This document shows positions 36,715 through 47,962 of a stretch of 64,000 nucleotides of DNA, piece by piece. A program made the position numbers and the translations under genes. A model generated the notes under the pieces. The model had not been told where the DNA came from and searched no databases. It saw only the letters and a program-made list of their open reading frames with translations. How positions within the stretch are numbered: position 1 is the stretch's first letter; each line of letters starts with the position of its first letter. The stretch is from Girardinichthys multiradiatus (lineage: Eukaryota > Chordata > Actinopteri > Cyprinodontiformes > Goodeidae), in assembly GCF_021462225.1 (NCBI RefSeq), contig NC_061800.1:9953002-10017001 (forward strand). The letters are read 5' to 3'.

Positions 36715-37790
36715 CAGCTCCTTGCAAACGTATTCAAACACCCTGAACCTTTTCAACCACAAACCCTTGTTTTATTGAGATAGTATGTGACAGATGAACA
36801 CCAAGTAATGTATAATTTTGAAGTGAAAGGAAAATGACACATGGCTTTCACACCTCTTTTTTGTTTTACAAATAATAAAACAAAGATAAATATTTTGCTG
36901 CAAATACAACTGGAAGGCTTTTGGAGTAAATCTCTACCAGTTTTTCTACAAGTCTTTTTTCAGTGTCTGTGAACAGGCATTTGGAAAACTTGCCACAGAT
37001 TCTCAATTAAATTTAGGCATGGACTTTGACTGGGCCATTCTCACATATAAATATGCTTTGATCTAAACCATTCGAATTGCAGTTCTGTTTGTTTAAAGTT
37101 GTCCTGCTGGTAGATGAACCTCCTCCCCAGGTCTGCAGACCCTAGCAGTCTTTGTCCATCCTCTCATTAGTTCTTACCAGTTTTCCTGTCCCTGTTAAAA
37201 AACATTCTCACAGCATAATGCTGCCATCACCGTTTTTTAACAGTGGTTTGCATGTAGGGCCAAAAGTATCATCTTGGAGTGCCTTTTTCTGCATGTTTGC
37301 TGTGTTACCAACATGGGTTTTTACAAGCTGTAAGTTGGATTTTTTATTACTTTCTTTCAGCAATCACTTTCTCCTTGCCAGTCATCCATAAAATGACAGA
37401 TTTGTAACTGTGACTAATAGTTGTCCTCTTGATAGATTCTCCCACATGGGCTGCACATCTCTGCGACTTCTTCAGAGTTACCGTCGGCCTCTTGGCTGCT
37501 TCATTAATTAGTGCTCTTCTTCCCCAGCCTGATTAAGTGGACAAGCATGTCTTAGAAGGTTTGCAGTTGTGTAATACTAAATCTTTTTATGAGATGCTTT
37601 TGTGAGTGCTTAATGAGATAATGAGAAAGCCTATTTACAAGTTAGGTAAATTCTGAAGGCAATTTTGGCAATTAATTTTTTTAGGGGTATCAAAAAACAT
37701 ATGCACACCACCCATTTGAGATTTTTTATTTGCAATTTAAAATTTTTCTCAAACTTCACAATTTCCATGATTGTTCGTTAGTTCATAAAA
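36715..37790 (-). pseudogene. Tc1-like transposon relic, old copy
   Basis: The copy starts near CTCCTTGCAAACGTATTCAA and keeps, on the minus strand, degenerate landmarks: TTCTCAATTAAATTTAGGCA (LNPIEN region), CATAATGCTGCCATCACCG (GGGSIM region), and CCTCTTGGCTGCTTCATTAA (start of the second HTH region). Open frame is lost everywhere. It belongs to the same broad family as the relics at 28730 and 49950. Confidence 0.7.
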
Positions 37791-39599
37791 TACAGTCCTA
37801 ATAAAGTAAAGGTTCTGCTTTTGATGCAACAAAATACAAGAAAGTTCAAATGGTGGGAATGATTTTTCAGGGTACTGTACAAATAAATTACCACTATTTC
37901 TATACCACCCCTGATGGTGGTTAACAAACCAGGTTTCGGTTCAAATAAAGCTGGACCCAATGTGATGATGTGGCCAATCTCTTTGTGATGGTGTTGCATT
38001 GATGTGAATATCATCAAACTCTATACTGATGTAACTCTGGTTTGGAAGAGATGTCTTTTTTATTTATATTTTAATAGTATCTATTTGATGTTTGATGGTG
38101 GCAGTCACGTTTTCTTTGTATGTCAGATATTGATGTTTAATGGTGAACTTTTTGCCTTTTTGTTTTTAAGTCAAAGTAAAGAGGAAAAGTGGCTGAAATG
38201 TGTGAGGTTCTCATTCCTTAAACAGCCCTTGCATGTTTGGACATCTGTAACCTGCTCCCTCCTTGAACAACAATGATCAATGAGAAAAAGCTTCAGGAAG
38301 AAAACACCAGAAACAGCCTTTAAACATATGTAATTTACACTCTTTGAGATTAATTATTTTTAGTGACCCAACATTGAGTTTGCCAGGGGCCCAAACCATT
38401 TAAATGTTTTGGGCTCTTTGGTGAAGATATTTTTTTTCTGTCTTTTTTATATTGCTTAACTCTGCAGAAGTTATAAAAACGTCCTGTACATGATTCCCAC
38501 TCACTCACTACTTAAAAATTCACCAAAAAAACTGGGTCACCAGAAAGAAACTAGGCAAGCAGAAGAAACCAGTTATTACTGTAAAATGAACCAGTGTTTA
38601 CATTAATCTGGCATTAATTTCTCTCAAATCCCTGAACTGTATTTTAATATATTTTTCTACCATGTCTAGTGCATTAAAAAGCATAATATTTCTGCATGAA
38701 GAATATAGCTTTTCTCTCATTCTTTTTTAACCTGTTTTGGACTGCAATCTTAGTAAAATACAAAAGGTGTTTTAAAAGGCTTTATTTCTGCTAAGGAAAA
38801 CAACATTAGATTATAAGGCCTTTATATAACTAGTAATCACTTAGCAATGAAAGGGTGATCAAACTCTTGTAAATACCAAGAACCATTTAGGCATTTGAAC
38901 TTGAAAGATTAGACTGTAAGTTGTAGATTTCAGAATAAACTGATAGCAAAATAAGATACCTAATTAATAAGTCAAACAAACATTCTTTTACCTTGTGATA
39001 AACAGTTGCATTAAACTGCCCAACATCTACATTCGCTCCACAACATGAATACTGTCAGATATGAAAGGACAATTCAGACTTTTTAAAAGGAGATTCTGTG
39101 AACTTATTTGTTATAGTTCCCTTACCTGTTTCATATCACAGTGAGTTATTCAGAGTGATGGAGGGCTGACAGCTAGTTGAACTGACCCTTCATATTAACT
39201 GATTTTAGCTATTAAAAACAACTCACAGTAATAATGTTCAATTAGCAGATATGAAATATCTACACCATTTGCAAGTCATCACCCTTTTCACAGCTGAACA
39301 ACTGCTATGTTATTACATAGATTCAGCCTGGCTCTATCAGTACCAGTCCACTTGGATAATTTCCTAGCAACTATACGACCTGGACATGCTCAGGAAGGTA
39401 CCATCTTCAGTGTCATGGCACAATCTAACAATGCAAGATCCTGAAGTTTACTTCCTTCTTGGTTGATTTACAGATGGGTCGCAGCCAATCAGGAGGTTTA
39501 ATACACCTGGCAACTTCAGCCAATGTAACATTTGAGCAGTAATACAGATATAATTTCCCTAAAATGCCAACTAAAAGGGAAAGGATATATATATATATA
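37791..39599. other. No gene recognised
   Basis: AT-rich, no motif-bearing frames. Confidence 0.4.
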
Positions 39600-39912
39600 T
39601 ATTCCAAAGTGGGTCACGGGGGAGCTGGTGCCTATCTCCAGCAGTCTATGGGCGAGAGGCGGGGTACACCCTGGACAGGTCGCCAGTCCATTGCAGGGCA
39701 ACAAACAAACAATCACGCACACACTCATTCATACACCTAAGGGCAATTTAGAATTACCAATTAACCTAACAGGCATGTCTGTGGACTGTGGGAGGAAGCC
39801 AGAGCACCCGGTGAGAACCCACGCATGCACGGGGAGAACATGCAAACTCCATGCAGAAAGACCCCAGGCCGGGAATTGAACCCAGGACCTTCTTCGCTGC
39901 AAGGCAACAGTA
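39600..39912 (-). repeat. Unclassified teleost SINE-like repeat, copy 2
   Basis: The minus strand reads GCAGCGAAGAAGGTCCTGGG, TTCAATTCCC, TGCATGGAGTTTGCATGTTC, CTGGCGACCTGTCCAGGGTG and AGATAGGCACCAGC. It is the longest of three related copies in the window and is flanked by (TA)n on both sides. Confidence 0.65.
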
Positions 39913-39924
39913 TATATATAAAAA

Positions 39925-39971
<47 letters not shown>

Positions 39972-39985
39972 TGTGTGTGTGTAAG
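39911..39985. repeat. (TA)n microsatellite with a short (TG)n end
   Basis: A run of alternating TA from 39911, broken by AAAAG, continues to about 39975 and passes into TGTGTGTGTG. Confidence 0.95.
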
Positions 39986-40159
39986 ACAATTTGAAATCTC
40001 CTTCAACATTTCAGAATTGGGCAAACGAGGACTTTGGTGAAAACTGGAGCGAAGAGTTAAACCATCTTCACCCGATTCAAAGCTAACATCATTTGTCACA
40101 ATTATGGCTGCACTGCCACTGGGTTTTATTTTACTCTGGTCCGTAACTGTGTTAGTTGT

Positions 40160-40756
40160 TCAAATGTAGTACGGTTTTAACATGTTTATGTGACACACTC
40201 TGGTTTTTCTCCTCCTTTCAGGAGTGTTTATCACATAATCAGTTTCACTAAGGTGATCACTAACCTCATACGGACCTGAGAATTTGGCATCAAGGGCAGA
40301 TATAGGGACAGGCAGTAATGCCAAAACCTTGTCGCCAACCTGAAAGTGACGGAGAACAGCAGAATGATCATAACGCCTTTTCATTGATTTCTGAGAGTCG
40401 CAAAGGAACTCTTGTGCAATCGCACGGGAAGAATGCAGACGCTCATGAAACTTACAAACATAATCCAAAATGTTCTCTTGAGCAGAAGTGTCAGAGTCCA
40501 AAAGTTTATCTTTCAGAATTTTAAGCGGACTTCCAAGAGTATGACAGAACACTAGTTCTGCAGGGCTAAATCTTAATGACTCCTGAGTGGATTCTCTAGC
40601 TCCAGCCATCTGACATATGTGGCAACTGCGGCAGAATTTAACCACATCGGATTTTAAACCAGGTCAGTAAAAGTTTTTTAAAATAAGTTGGTACGTTTTT
40701 GAAACACCCAAGTGTCCTGACCATTTGCTTTCATGTGCTAATGATAAAATGTTCTG
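40160..40756 (-). pseudogene. Gmr1-like integrase, catalytic core deleted
   Basis: In phase with the protease frame, the zinc-binding segment reads ILSLAHESKWSGHLGVSK, a second TGA at 40664-40666, then CRSCHICQ (HHCC zinc domain). At about 40602 the sequence jumps from CQMAG to ARESTQESLRFSPAELVF, which belongs after the DDE core. The region with all three catalytic acids is thus missing. The remainder ends with VGDKVLALLPVP and HINMLKPYYI, the normal C-terminus just upstream of RT in this clade. Confidence 0.8.
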
Positions 40757-41664
40757 TCAATAACTAGAAGGAACCAAAATCTGTAAAGCTATGTTCCAAT
40801 CAGCACCAGGAAGCAGAACAGGACACCATCTACGCATTAAAATTCCATCATCCAGAAAGAAAGATACACCTTCCTCCTTGGCCGCATCAGCACTTACCAC
40901 ACCTTCAAAATAGGGTTTTAACGTTGGATCCGACCTCTGAGAAGTGCGCAGGTGAGCACGAAAGATTGGCAAAGTACTATCAGGGATCTGCAGTACGTCC
41001 CCACTGGTCAAATCCGGAACTGCAGAAGCCTCTGTAACCAAGTCAGATTCCCCACCACCTGAGAAAACTGATATAAACAAACTGTCAGACAAATCCACAT
41101 CATCAATTTTAGCCTTTTTCTTACGTTTTTGTGCACGAGTTAGTACACCAGTTGGGTTCACTTTGGGAGATGACTTTTCATCTTCAGTTTCCAAGTTTTG
41201 TGGTACATCTAAAACCTCTAATGCAGGAGTTACCTTACCGCCAGCAATATCATTACCTAACAGTAATGCGACACCTTTAATAGGTAGTGCTGGGCAGACA
41301 GCAATAGGGAAAATTCCTGAAATTATTTTGGACTTTAAATGTACCAGATGTACAGGCCGAGGAACATAGCCCATTTCTACGCCCTGTAGAATTGCACTAT
41401 ATCCACATGATGACTGATCAGAAAATGGTAATGTGTCAGCTAAAATAATGGACTGAGAACCTCCAGTATCATGCAGAATGCGAATAGAACGCTGATCTTT
41501 GGACTGTCCAGTGAGTGAAACTAGTGCATCTGACACAAAAGGGTTGAAGCAAGGATCTGGTGTGCAGTCAACTTCAGCTCTTACAATGTTCAGTTTTCTC
41601 TTAATGAGTCCTACACCTTTCGGTTGGGACTGTACAGAAGTTTGTGTTTTTAGTTTCAAAGCTA
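40757..41664 (-). pseudogene. Gmr1-like protease and spacer to integrase
   Basis: ILHDTGGSQSIILADTLPF holds the DTG catalytic motif of a retropepsin-like protease. It is followed by a flexible Lys/Asp-rich linker and then RSDPTLKPYFEGV and DGILMRRWCPV, the lead-in to the integrase zinc domain. The frame is open for 300 residues and ends at a TGA (40757-40759) after VPSSY, beyond which the homology continues in the same phase. The stop is therefore a point mutation in a longer pol frame. Confidence 0.75.
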
Positions 41665-41690
41665 AACAGTTAGCAATGACATGCCCTGTT

Positions 41691-42819
41691 TTATGACAAT
41701 AAAAACACTCTGTCTTTTTTCAATTGTATGGGCTTGACTTTGTCACACGTCTTAACAACAGACGTTTTGTGCAGGTTGGACTGAAAAATTGTTTTGTGGG
41801 TAAGCGCATACTCATCAGCAAGGACAGCAGCGGTAGACAAAGACTCTACTTTCTGTTCATTTAAATGCATGGCAATGTATTCAGGTAAACAGGTCTTAAA
41901 CTCCTCTAACAAAATATGCTCTTTTAAGCTGAGAAAGTTTGAGACTTTACAGAAAGAACACCATCTGTCAAAAAGAGTTCCCCTTTCCCTAGCAAACTCA
42001 ACATAGGTTTGACTGGGAGTTTTCTTAAAAGACCTAAACCTATGTCGGTAAGTCTCGGGGACAAGTTCATAGGCTTTTAAGATGGCAGCTTTTACCTTTT
42101 CAAAATCTAGGGTGTCAGCAAGAGGGAGAGTTTCAACAACCTCTTGAGCTTTTCCATAAAGTTTATATTCCAACAGAAGTGACCAGGCTTCAGGAGGCCA
42201 CTGCAAAGCTTGTGCTATCTTTTCAAAAGATGAGAAGTAACAATCTACAGTACTTCCGCTTCTCGGAATTCAGGCACTAAAGCAACATACTTTGTAATAT
42301 CGAAAGGTATAATTTGAGATGAAGTAGTGGAAGAACCAACAGAGGTGGAGTTTACTGCAAAAACAGGAACATTAATTCTAGTTTGAGATTCAACCTCTAA
42401 CTGACATATTTTTATAGCTGTTTCTGCTTCAATTTCCAACCTTTTTAGTTCTAGTTGGAACTGCCTTTGCTGTGCCTTTTCTTGGGCCTCAAGGTGCAGT
42501 CTAGCGAGTCGGACTTTAATCCGAGCATCAGCTTTTGACCTACTGAACTACTGGCGTCAGAGAGCGGATTAAACCGAGGGAGTGTGTAAGGAGTCTTAAT
42601 CCCCACACCCACCTCAGCATCCACATCTGGAGAGACTGCTGTAGGTTTTCCCAAAACCTTCTTACCACCTTCATTAGAAGAAAGGGCCACGGACTGAGCT
42701 ACAGCAGCAGAAGTCAAAGCAGGTTGAGCCACAGAACTCACAGGTATCTCAGAAAATACAAGAACTCCTTTTTCTACCAATTTCTCCACTACAAGATTCC
42801 ATAGTTCGAACTGTGCCAT
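41691..42819 (-). pseudogene. Gmr1-like gag, three-frame remnant
   Basis: Frames 42819-42451 (MAQFELWNLVVEKLVEKGVL), 42439-42245 and 42206-41691 are each in a different phase, so at least two frameshifts occurred. The third carries VPETYRHRFRSFKK and YVEFARERGTLFDRWC, matching the SCAN-like alpha-helical capsid segment of Gmr1 gag, from which vertebrate SCAN domains derive. The zinc knuckle CFYCHKTGHVIANC (C-x2-C-x4-H-x4-C) follows at about 41665-41705 in yet another phase. It would have formed the virus-like particle. Confidence 0.75.
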
Positions 42820-42830
42820 ACTAAAATTTC

Positions 42831-43599
42831 TTTTTTAAAGATGCTGATCCAAAGACGACAACTTCTGTCTTTTCTGAATTTAGAAGCAATATTACAGAAG
42901 ACGTATTACAGAACCTCTTCCGATGTATGTCTGCCATCCAGACACAAGGGCATTAGTTAGACTATGAGTTGATGGCTGCCTTTGGAGTGTTGCCATAACT
43001 GAGAGGTGTGGACTAATGATCAGTGGCATTGTATCATTTTTATCAATGATTCTTGGTTATGCATTCCATGGTTGACAACTGTGGTTGTTTGTAGTGGATA
43101 TGAGGGAAGAGAACCAATCATGCCAAAGTTCCACAATTCCAGCATCAATGATGGCATAATTATCAAAGCCATGAAGTATGGCTTGACATCAATGCTCTTA
43201 GAGATTCTGGGGATCCTGATAGTGTAGCGCTTAATCAGTGGCTTCCTGCGTCATGTCTTACTTGTCCTTACACAACAAGCTGGTGCAGACTTTAAACAGA
43301 AAACACAATTCACATGGCACGTGTGCTTACAGACAGCTTGCATCCCACTGAGGTTCTCCCATGACCAATCATTCCCTGATCACACTTGCTTGGGATCAGC
43401 TTAGATATCCACTCCAACATAATTCCAATCAGCCATATCTCAATAGCGTTTGGCCAATTTACCACAGGAGAGAATATAAGTATATGAGTATATTCTGTTC
43501 CAAAGTGGAGGGGTGCTATACACTACTAGCATAATACAGGCAGCGTGTTTGTGCTGCCAACAATGTATCCATATGATTTGATTTTGTAGTTATTGTATT
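42831..43599. other. Non-coding flank of the Gypsy remnant
   Basis: It should hold the 5' leader and LTR of the Gmr1-like element if they survive, but no second LTR copy is available for comparison and I cannot define one. The 73-residue + frame at 43006-43227 is unrecognised. Confidence 0.35.
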
Positions 43600-43935
43600 G
43601 CAGGGCTGCATGGTGCCGCAGGTTTTAGCACTGTTCCCTTGCAGCAAGAAAGTCTTGGGTTCAATGCCCTGCCAGTCATCTTTCTGCATGGAGTTTCCAT
43701 GTTCTCCCCATGCATGTGTGGGTTCTCTCCAGGTACTCTGGCCAAAAACATGACTGTTAGTTTAATTGGTCTCTCGACATTGACCCTAGGTATGAAAAGG
43801 TGTGTGCATGGTTGTGTCTCTGTGTTGCCCTGTGATGGACTGGCGACCTGTCCAGGGTGTACCCCACCTCTCGCCTGTAGACCACTGGAGATAGGCACCA
43901 GCTTCCCGTACGGAAGAAGAGGGTATAGAAATGGA
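43600..43935 (+). repeat. Unclassified teleost SINE-like repeat, copy 3
   Basis: It contains GGCTGCATGGTGCCGCAGGT, GCAGCAAGAAAGTCTTGGGT, TGCATGGAGTTTCCATGTTC, CTGGCGACCTGTCCAGGGTG and GGTATAGAAATGGATGGGTG at the tail. It is in the same order as the minus-strand copy at 39600. Confidence 0.65.
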
Positions 43936-44895
43936 TGGGTGAATTCTTGTATTGTGGTCACATGACTTTTGCACCACTCCTTGGTGTAAAACTTTTTTGT
44001 CATTGAGTGTATATTATGCATTTAGTTTTTTAAGAGTATTTTAAATATTTAGCCAGGCAATCCTTTGAAGTTCCTGTACATGAAGTTCCTGTACATGTAT
44101 TTTTGTAATTCACAGTCAGAAATACAACAAGAACACCCCCTGAAGTCAGAAATGTTAATGGGGTATCAGAGATTGAAGAGCAGCCATGCATTTATTATTC
44201 AGTATGGCTGCCTTGCACAAGAAACAAAGTGTAATACAATTTGCGGGTATGAAATATTAGTAAAGTAATATCCTAATAGTAATAGTTTGTATCTCATGAA
44301 ACTATAGGGGCACACAGTACTGCATAATGAATCAACAACTGTTATCAAGTTATTTTACAAATAGTACTTAGCACCAGAACAATTAACACACTTCACTGGT
44401 TTTCAGGCTTGCAACAACAGCTCTGACATACCATTGGCCATGCCTAGAATTTTCTTCATTTAAATTTTCATGTTTTTATGTCAAAGTTGTAGCCACCTAC
44501 TGATGTGAAATAAGAGTTACACCATTGATTTCCCAGAGATTGTATGGATGCACATTGTTCTTTCAAAAATGGCAGAAGATATTAAATCAAAAAATATTTT
44601 TTGACTGGTGTATTTCACCCAACAGTCATTTGTTCTTGTTTTCAATTTTTGTTTTAACCAACAGCTATTTTTTTTTCTGGCAATTTGTCTGCATAAATAG
44701 TGGTTCCTTAAGCTCTTTAATGATAGATTACAACACAATTGAATAAATTATCCACCTTTATCCAATTCCAATATTCATCAGCTTCACAATTTTACTTGCT
44801 TAGAATAAATTAATATGAATAGAATAATGGGTCTACTCCTTTTATTTCTTATTCATTCCTAAGCTCATTACAACACATAACTGCTTCTGGTCATA
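43936..44895. other. No gene recognised
   Basis: AT-rich. A TGAAGTTCCTGTACA unit is repeated at about 44068 and 44082. Confidence 0.4.
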
Positions 44896-46230
44896 ATGCA
44901 GCTTAGGTGTGTTGGGACCACACAGCCATGGGTGTTCAACACTAAAACTCCGGTACATACTTTCCTGGAACCTTTCAAAATAAAGTGCATTAACCTTCTT
45001 CCAGCACAGCCAGGAAATGGGGTAACTGCGGACTTCCTGTGGCGCCAATACCCAAATAAAAGCCCCACCTTTCCACAAGTCTTCCTCTTAAATTTACAAG
45101 GCAATAATCCGGATCATCCCACACGTGATATTTTAAAACCATGCTGGGAAAAAGAAAAAAAACAAGTTAAGAGTTTTGGTTGGATTATCAATAATATAGC
45201 AGAAAAATTTCAAATATATGAAAAAGAAATAAGTTTAATGTTGCCTTTGCCAGTAGTGCCACCGTGGCTGTTACCAGAAGCAGTGGTGGATATGGCATTG
45301 ATGGAAAAGAAAAAGGATCCAAAATGTAGATTAGATTCAAGTATAATACAAGAATATATAAACAATTACTATCATTATGTCCAGATTTACACAGACGCAT
45401 CAAAAACAGATGAAAAAATAGGAGTAGCATTTGTAATACCAGAATTTAAAATAAAAGTAGGAAAAAGAATTACAGATGGATTATCAGTATATTCAGGAGA
45501 ATTATTAGCAATATTGTTAGCAGTGCAGTGGGTGGAGGATATAAAACCATTAAAAACAATCATTTGTTCAGACTCAAGTTCAGCATTATTAAGTTTAAGA
45601 CATAATCATTCAGAGGGTAGACCAGACATTTTGTTGGAAATAAAACTTACTTTATTTAGAATACAAAGAATGGGATTGATATTGGTGTTTTTATGGGTGC
45701 CAGCACATGTGGGAGTTGGAGGGAATGAGAGGGCGGACAGGATAGCAAAGAAGGCAACACAAAACAACATTAGCTTTATAATAAATATTAGTAGGTCAGA
45801 GGCAAGAAATATAATTAAACAGAGAATCAGGAAAGAGTGGCAAAAAAGGTGGGATGAAGAAAAGAAAGGAAGATGGTTTTACAGAATCAACAAGATAGTA
45901 GGAGAAGTAAGAACTGGAAGAAGGAGTAGAAAAGAGGAAAGATTAATTACAAGATTAAGACTAGGACATACAGGACTTAATTCTACATTGTTCAAGATAA
46001 AGAAACATAATACAGGAAAATGTGATCATTGTGGAGAGGAGGAAACAATAGAACATGTAATATTGAAGTGTCAGAAATATGAACAAGAAAGAACAATTTT
46101 AAGGAGAGAATTTGTAGGTATTAAAGAAAATTTTATATTGAGAGATACTTTGCAAAGAAGTTTAGGTAGCAAACATATTCAAATTATAATTAGATTTTTC
46201 AAAAGCACCAAATTAATAAATAAAATTTGA
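44896..46230 (+). CDS. I-type LINE ORF2 C-terminus with RNase H domain
   Basis: This 444-residue frame encodes the end of a non-LTR retrotransposon polyprotein. From about residue 164 an RNase H fold is clear: YTDASK, YSGELLAI, CSDSSSALLS and WVPAHVGVGGNERADRIAKK supply the D-E-D-D metal ligands. A CCHC-like CDHCGEEETIEHVILKC lies near residues 377-393. RNase H would remove template RNA during target-primed reverse transcription. The upstream endonuclease and reverse transcriptase are missing (5' truncation). The first 60 or so residues look like flanking sequence, so the annotated ATG is not the native start. The open frame suggests recent insertion. Confidence 0.85.
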   Translation: MQLRCVGTTQPWVFNTKTPVHTFLEPFKIKCINLLPAQPGNGVTADFLWRQYPNKSPTFPQVFLLNLQGNNPDHPTRDILKPCWEKEKKQVKSFGWIINNIAEKFQIYEKEISLMLPLPVVPPWLLPEAVVDMALMEKKKDPKCRLDSSIIQEYINNYYHYVQIYTDASKTDEKIGVAFVIPEFKIKVGKRITDGLSVYSGELLAILLAVQWVEDIKPLKTIICSDSSSALLSLRHNHSEGRPDILLEIKLTLFRIQRMGLILVFLWVPAHVGVGGNERADRIAKKATQNNISFIINISRSEARNIIKQRIRKEWQKRWDEEKKGRWFYRINKIVGEVRTGRRSRKEERLITRLRLGHTGLNSTLFKIKKHNTGKCDHCGEEETIEHVILKCQKYEQERTILRREFVGIKENFILRDTLQRSLGSKHIQIIIRFFKSTKLINKI

Positions 46231-46356
46231 TTGTTGTAATAGTAAATAAGATTTAAAACCATGAAGAACCACACTCCATACCAGTTGGTGGCGGTAATGC
46301 ACATCTTCAAGTTATTTGCCAACTGCCAAAAAACAACACAGAAGAAGAAGAAGTCT
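45060..46356 (+). mobile_element. I-clade (Nimb-like) LINE, 5' truncated
   Basis: After the stop at 46230 a short 3' UTR contains CCAGTTGGTGGCGGTAATGC and TTGCCAACTGCC, ending in (GAA)n at about 46339-46355. This tail is typical of fish I/Nimb LINEs as I recall them. Left boundary uncertain. Confidence 0.7.
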
Positions 46357-47962
46357 TCCTCTTCCAAACCGATGACCATCGGGTCAGGAGGGAACACAGC
46401 GCGCTGAATGTCTTTTGCTGGCAAAAAGGACATAAATTCAACTGGACCCAAGGACCGATCATTTGCAAAAGTTAAGTAGAATGAAATACTGTCTGTGTAT
46501 CCGGTATTTTCATTCATGAACGGAGAAATTAAGGTGTAAGAGTTGCTTACATTTTCTCTTCGAGGCCCCACAGAAGCAAACGGTGTTCCGAGAGAAGCTG
46601 TTTCGACAAGCCGAGTCTGGAGGAAAGACGACGGCCGCAACCGTGTTTACGGTAACGAACAGCTGGTCACCTTCTGATCGGGAGAAACTGAGGAAGTTAG
46701 CGGGAAGCTAACTCTTTGTTCACGACGGATATCTTCTTCAAACTTCGCCTTGGGACGACATTCCCTCAACAACTTCAGAGGTTGGGGTTTGGGCAGATTA
46801 ACAGATTGGTTTAGGATGAAATGATCTAAACGTTTTCATGTTATGAAGTTTGTTTTGTGGAACTCGGCTATCTTGGTGCTAGCATGCTACCTGTAGCACC
46901 GAGGCCGGTTCGGGTTCTTTGTATGTGTTAAAGCTAAGATAAACTTTATTTAAAGGGTGGTTTTAACCAGAACATTGCTCATAACGCGCCGTCAGCGCTT
47001 ATTCATTTTAACCCTGGTATTTTAAAGGTATGTGTTGATTCTGGCGCTAAGCTATCTCTAGCTTAGCACTTTAGCTAGCTTCTTTGTTAGCCCAATGGCC
47101 AGCCGGTAAGAACACGTGTGCTAGCATTAAGGCTAGTCAACAGAAAGGTTGTTAGTTTTCAAGCTAGTGAATAATAGTCCCTGAACATCATTTGCTAGAG
47201 TTGATAACTAAGTAAACACCATTAAGCCCCATTTCTCCAGAAAGATTTGGCTCTTTTCCAAAATACTCAATAATATTTCTTCAAATATTATTTTAATAAA
47301 TGAAGGCAGCTAATTAGACACCGTTGAGAATTAGTCATCCAGGAGGTGGGTTTTATTCAGTAGATCATTATTTAAAACATTATTTTCTTAAAATAATATT
47401 TAATCTGATCTTGCATTGTGAAGGGTTGTCTAAAGGTTGCTGATTATTTTCTAAGTTAGTTCCAAAACTAACTTAACTTCACTTCCAGATTCTTCAAGAT
47501 AATCCGTGGTTCTCAAACATAAACATTGCATGGTAATGTTGCATCACTCTTTTTGGTCATGATTTCTAATCATCTTTAATCAACTTGTTTATATTGTACA
47601 TAGTCCATTAGTTGTCACTATTCTTTAATTCTGCTTGGTAGTTTAGTTGGATTGTTTTAGCATAGTAAAGAGTTTGTTGATTGAAATATGTTGGACTTTG
47701 AGTTGACTTATTTTTGTTAATAAATTCTTGTATTTTAAGAAATTGTGTGAATTCATTCCATATGTGTGCAGAGTTTATGCTGTTCAATAATGCCTGAGCT
47801 CGTCTCACACCTTTCTATTCTGTCCTAATACCATCGCCTTAATGGGGCTGGTATTCACAGGACAATCCTTAACAGACCGGAATATTATTATAAAATATTA
47901 ATATTAAAATATTAAATAATATTCTCAAATTCATATTTACAACAGGTGCCCACTGATACATA
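46357..47962. other. Unclassified block, possibly LTR or 5' UTR of a retroelement
   Basis: The region is compositionally heterogeneous, with GC-richer parts (46400-47120) full of GCTAGC-like strings and AATAAATTCTTG at about 47719. Frames are short. I see no pol-like protein. It may be a host CpG-rich promoter or a retroelement LTR; the sequence alone does not decide. Confidence 0.3.

Larger units (their letters stand above)
40150..42830 (-). mobile_element. Gmr1-like Gypsy retrotransposon remnant
   Basis: In minus-strand order: gag with a SCAN-like segment, a CCHC zinc knuckle, an aspartic protease, then an integrase zinc domain and C-terminal region, directly after the protease. Integrase before reverse transcriptase is the hallmark of the Gmr1 clade. 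The element stops at about 40157 where the RT should begin, next to the repeat at 39600-39985. LTRs were not identified. Confidence 0.75.

Noticed and set aside
40160..40645. A host zinc-finger gene
   Set aside because: CRSCHICQ and the following segments are the integrase zinc domain and C-terminus of a Gypsy element.
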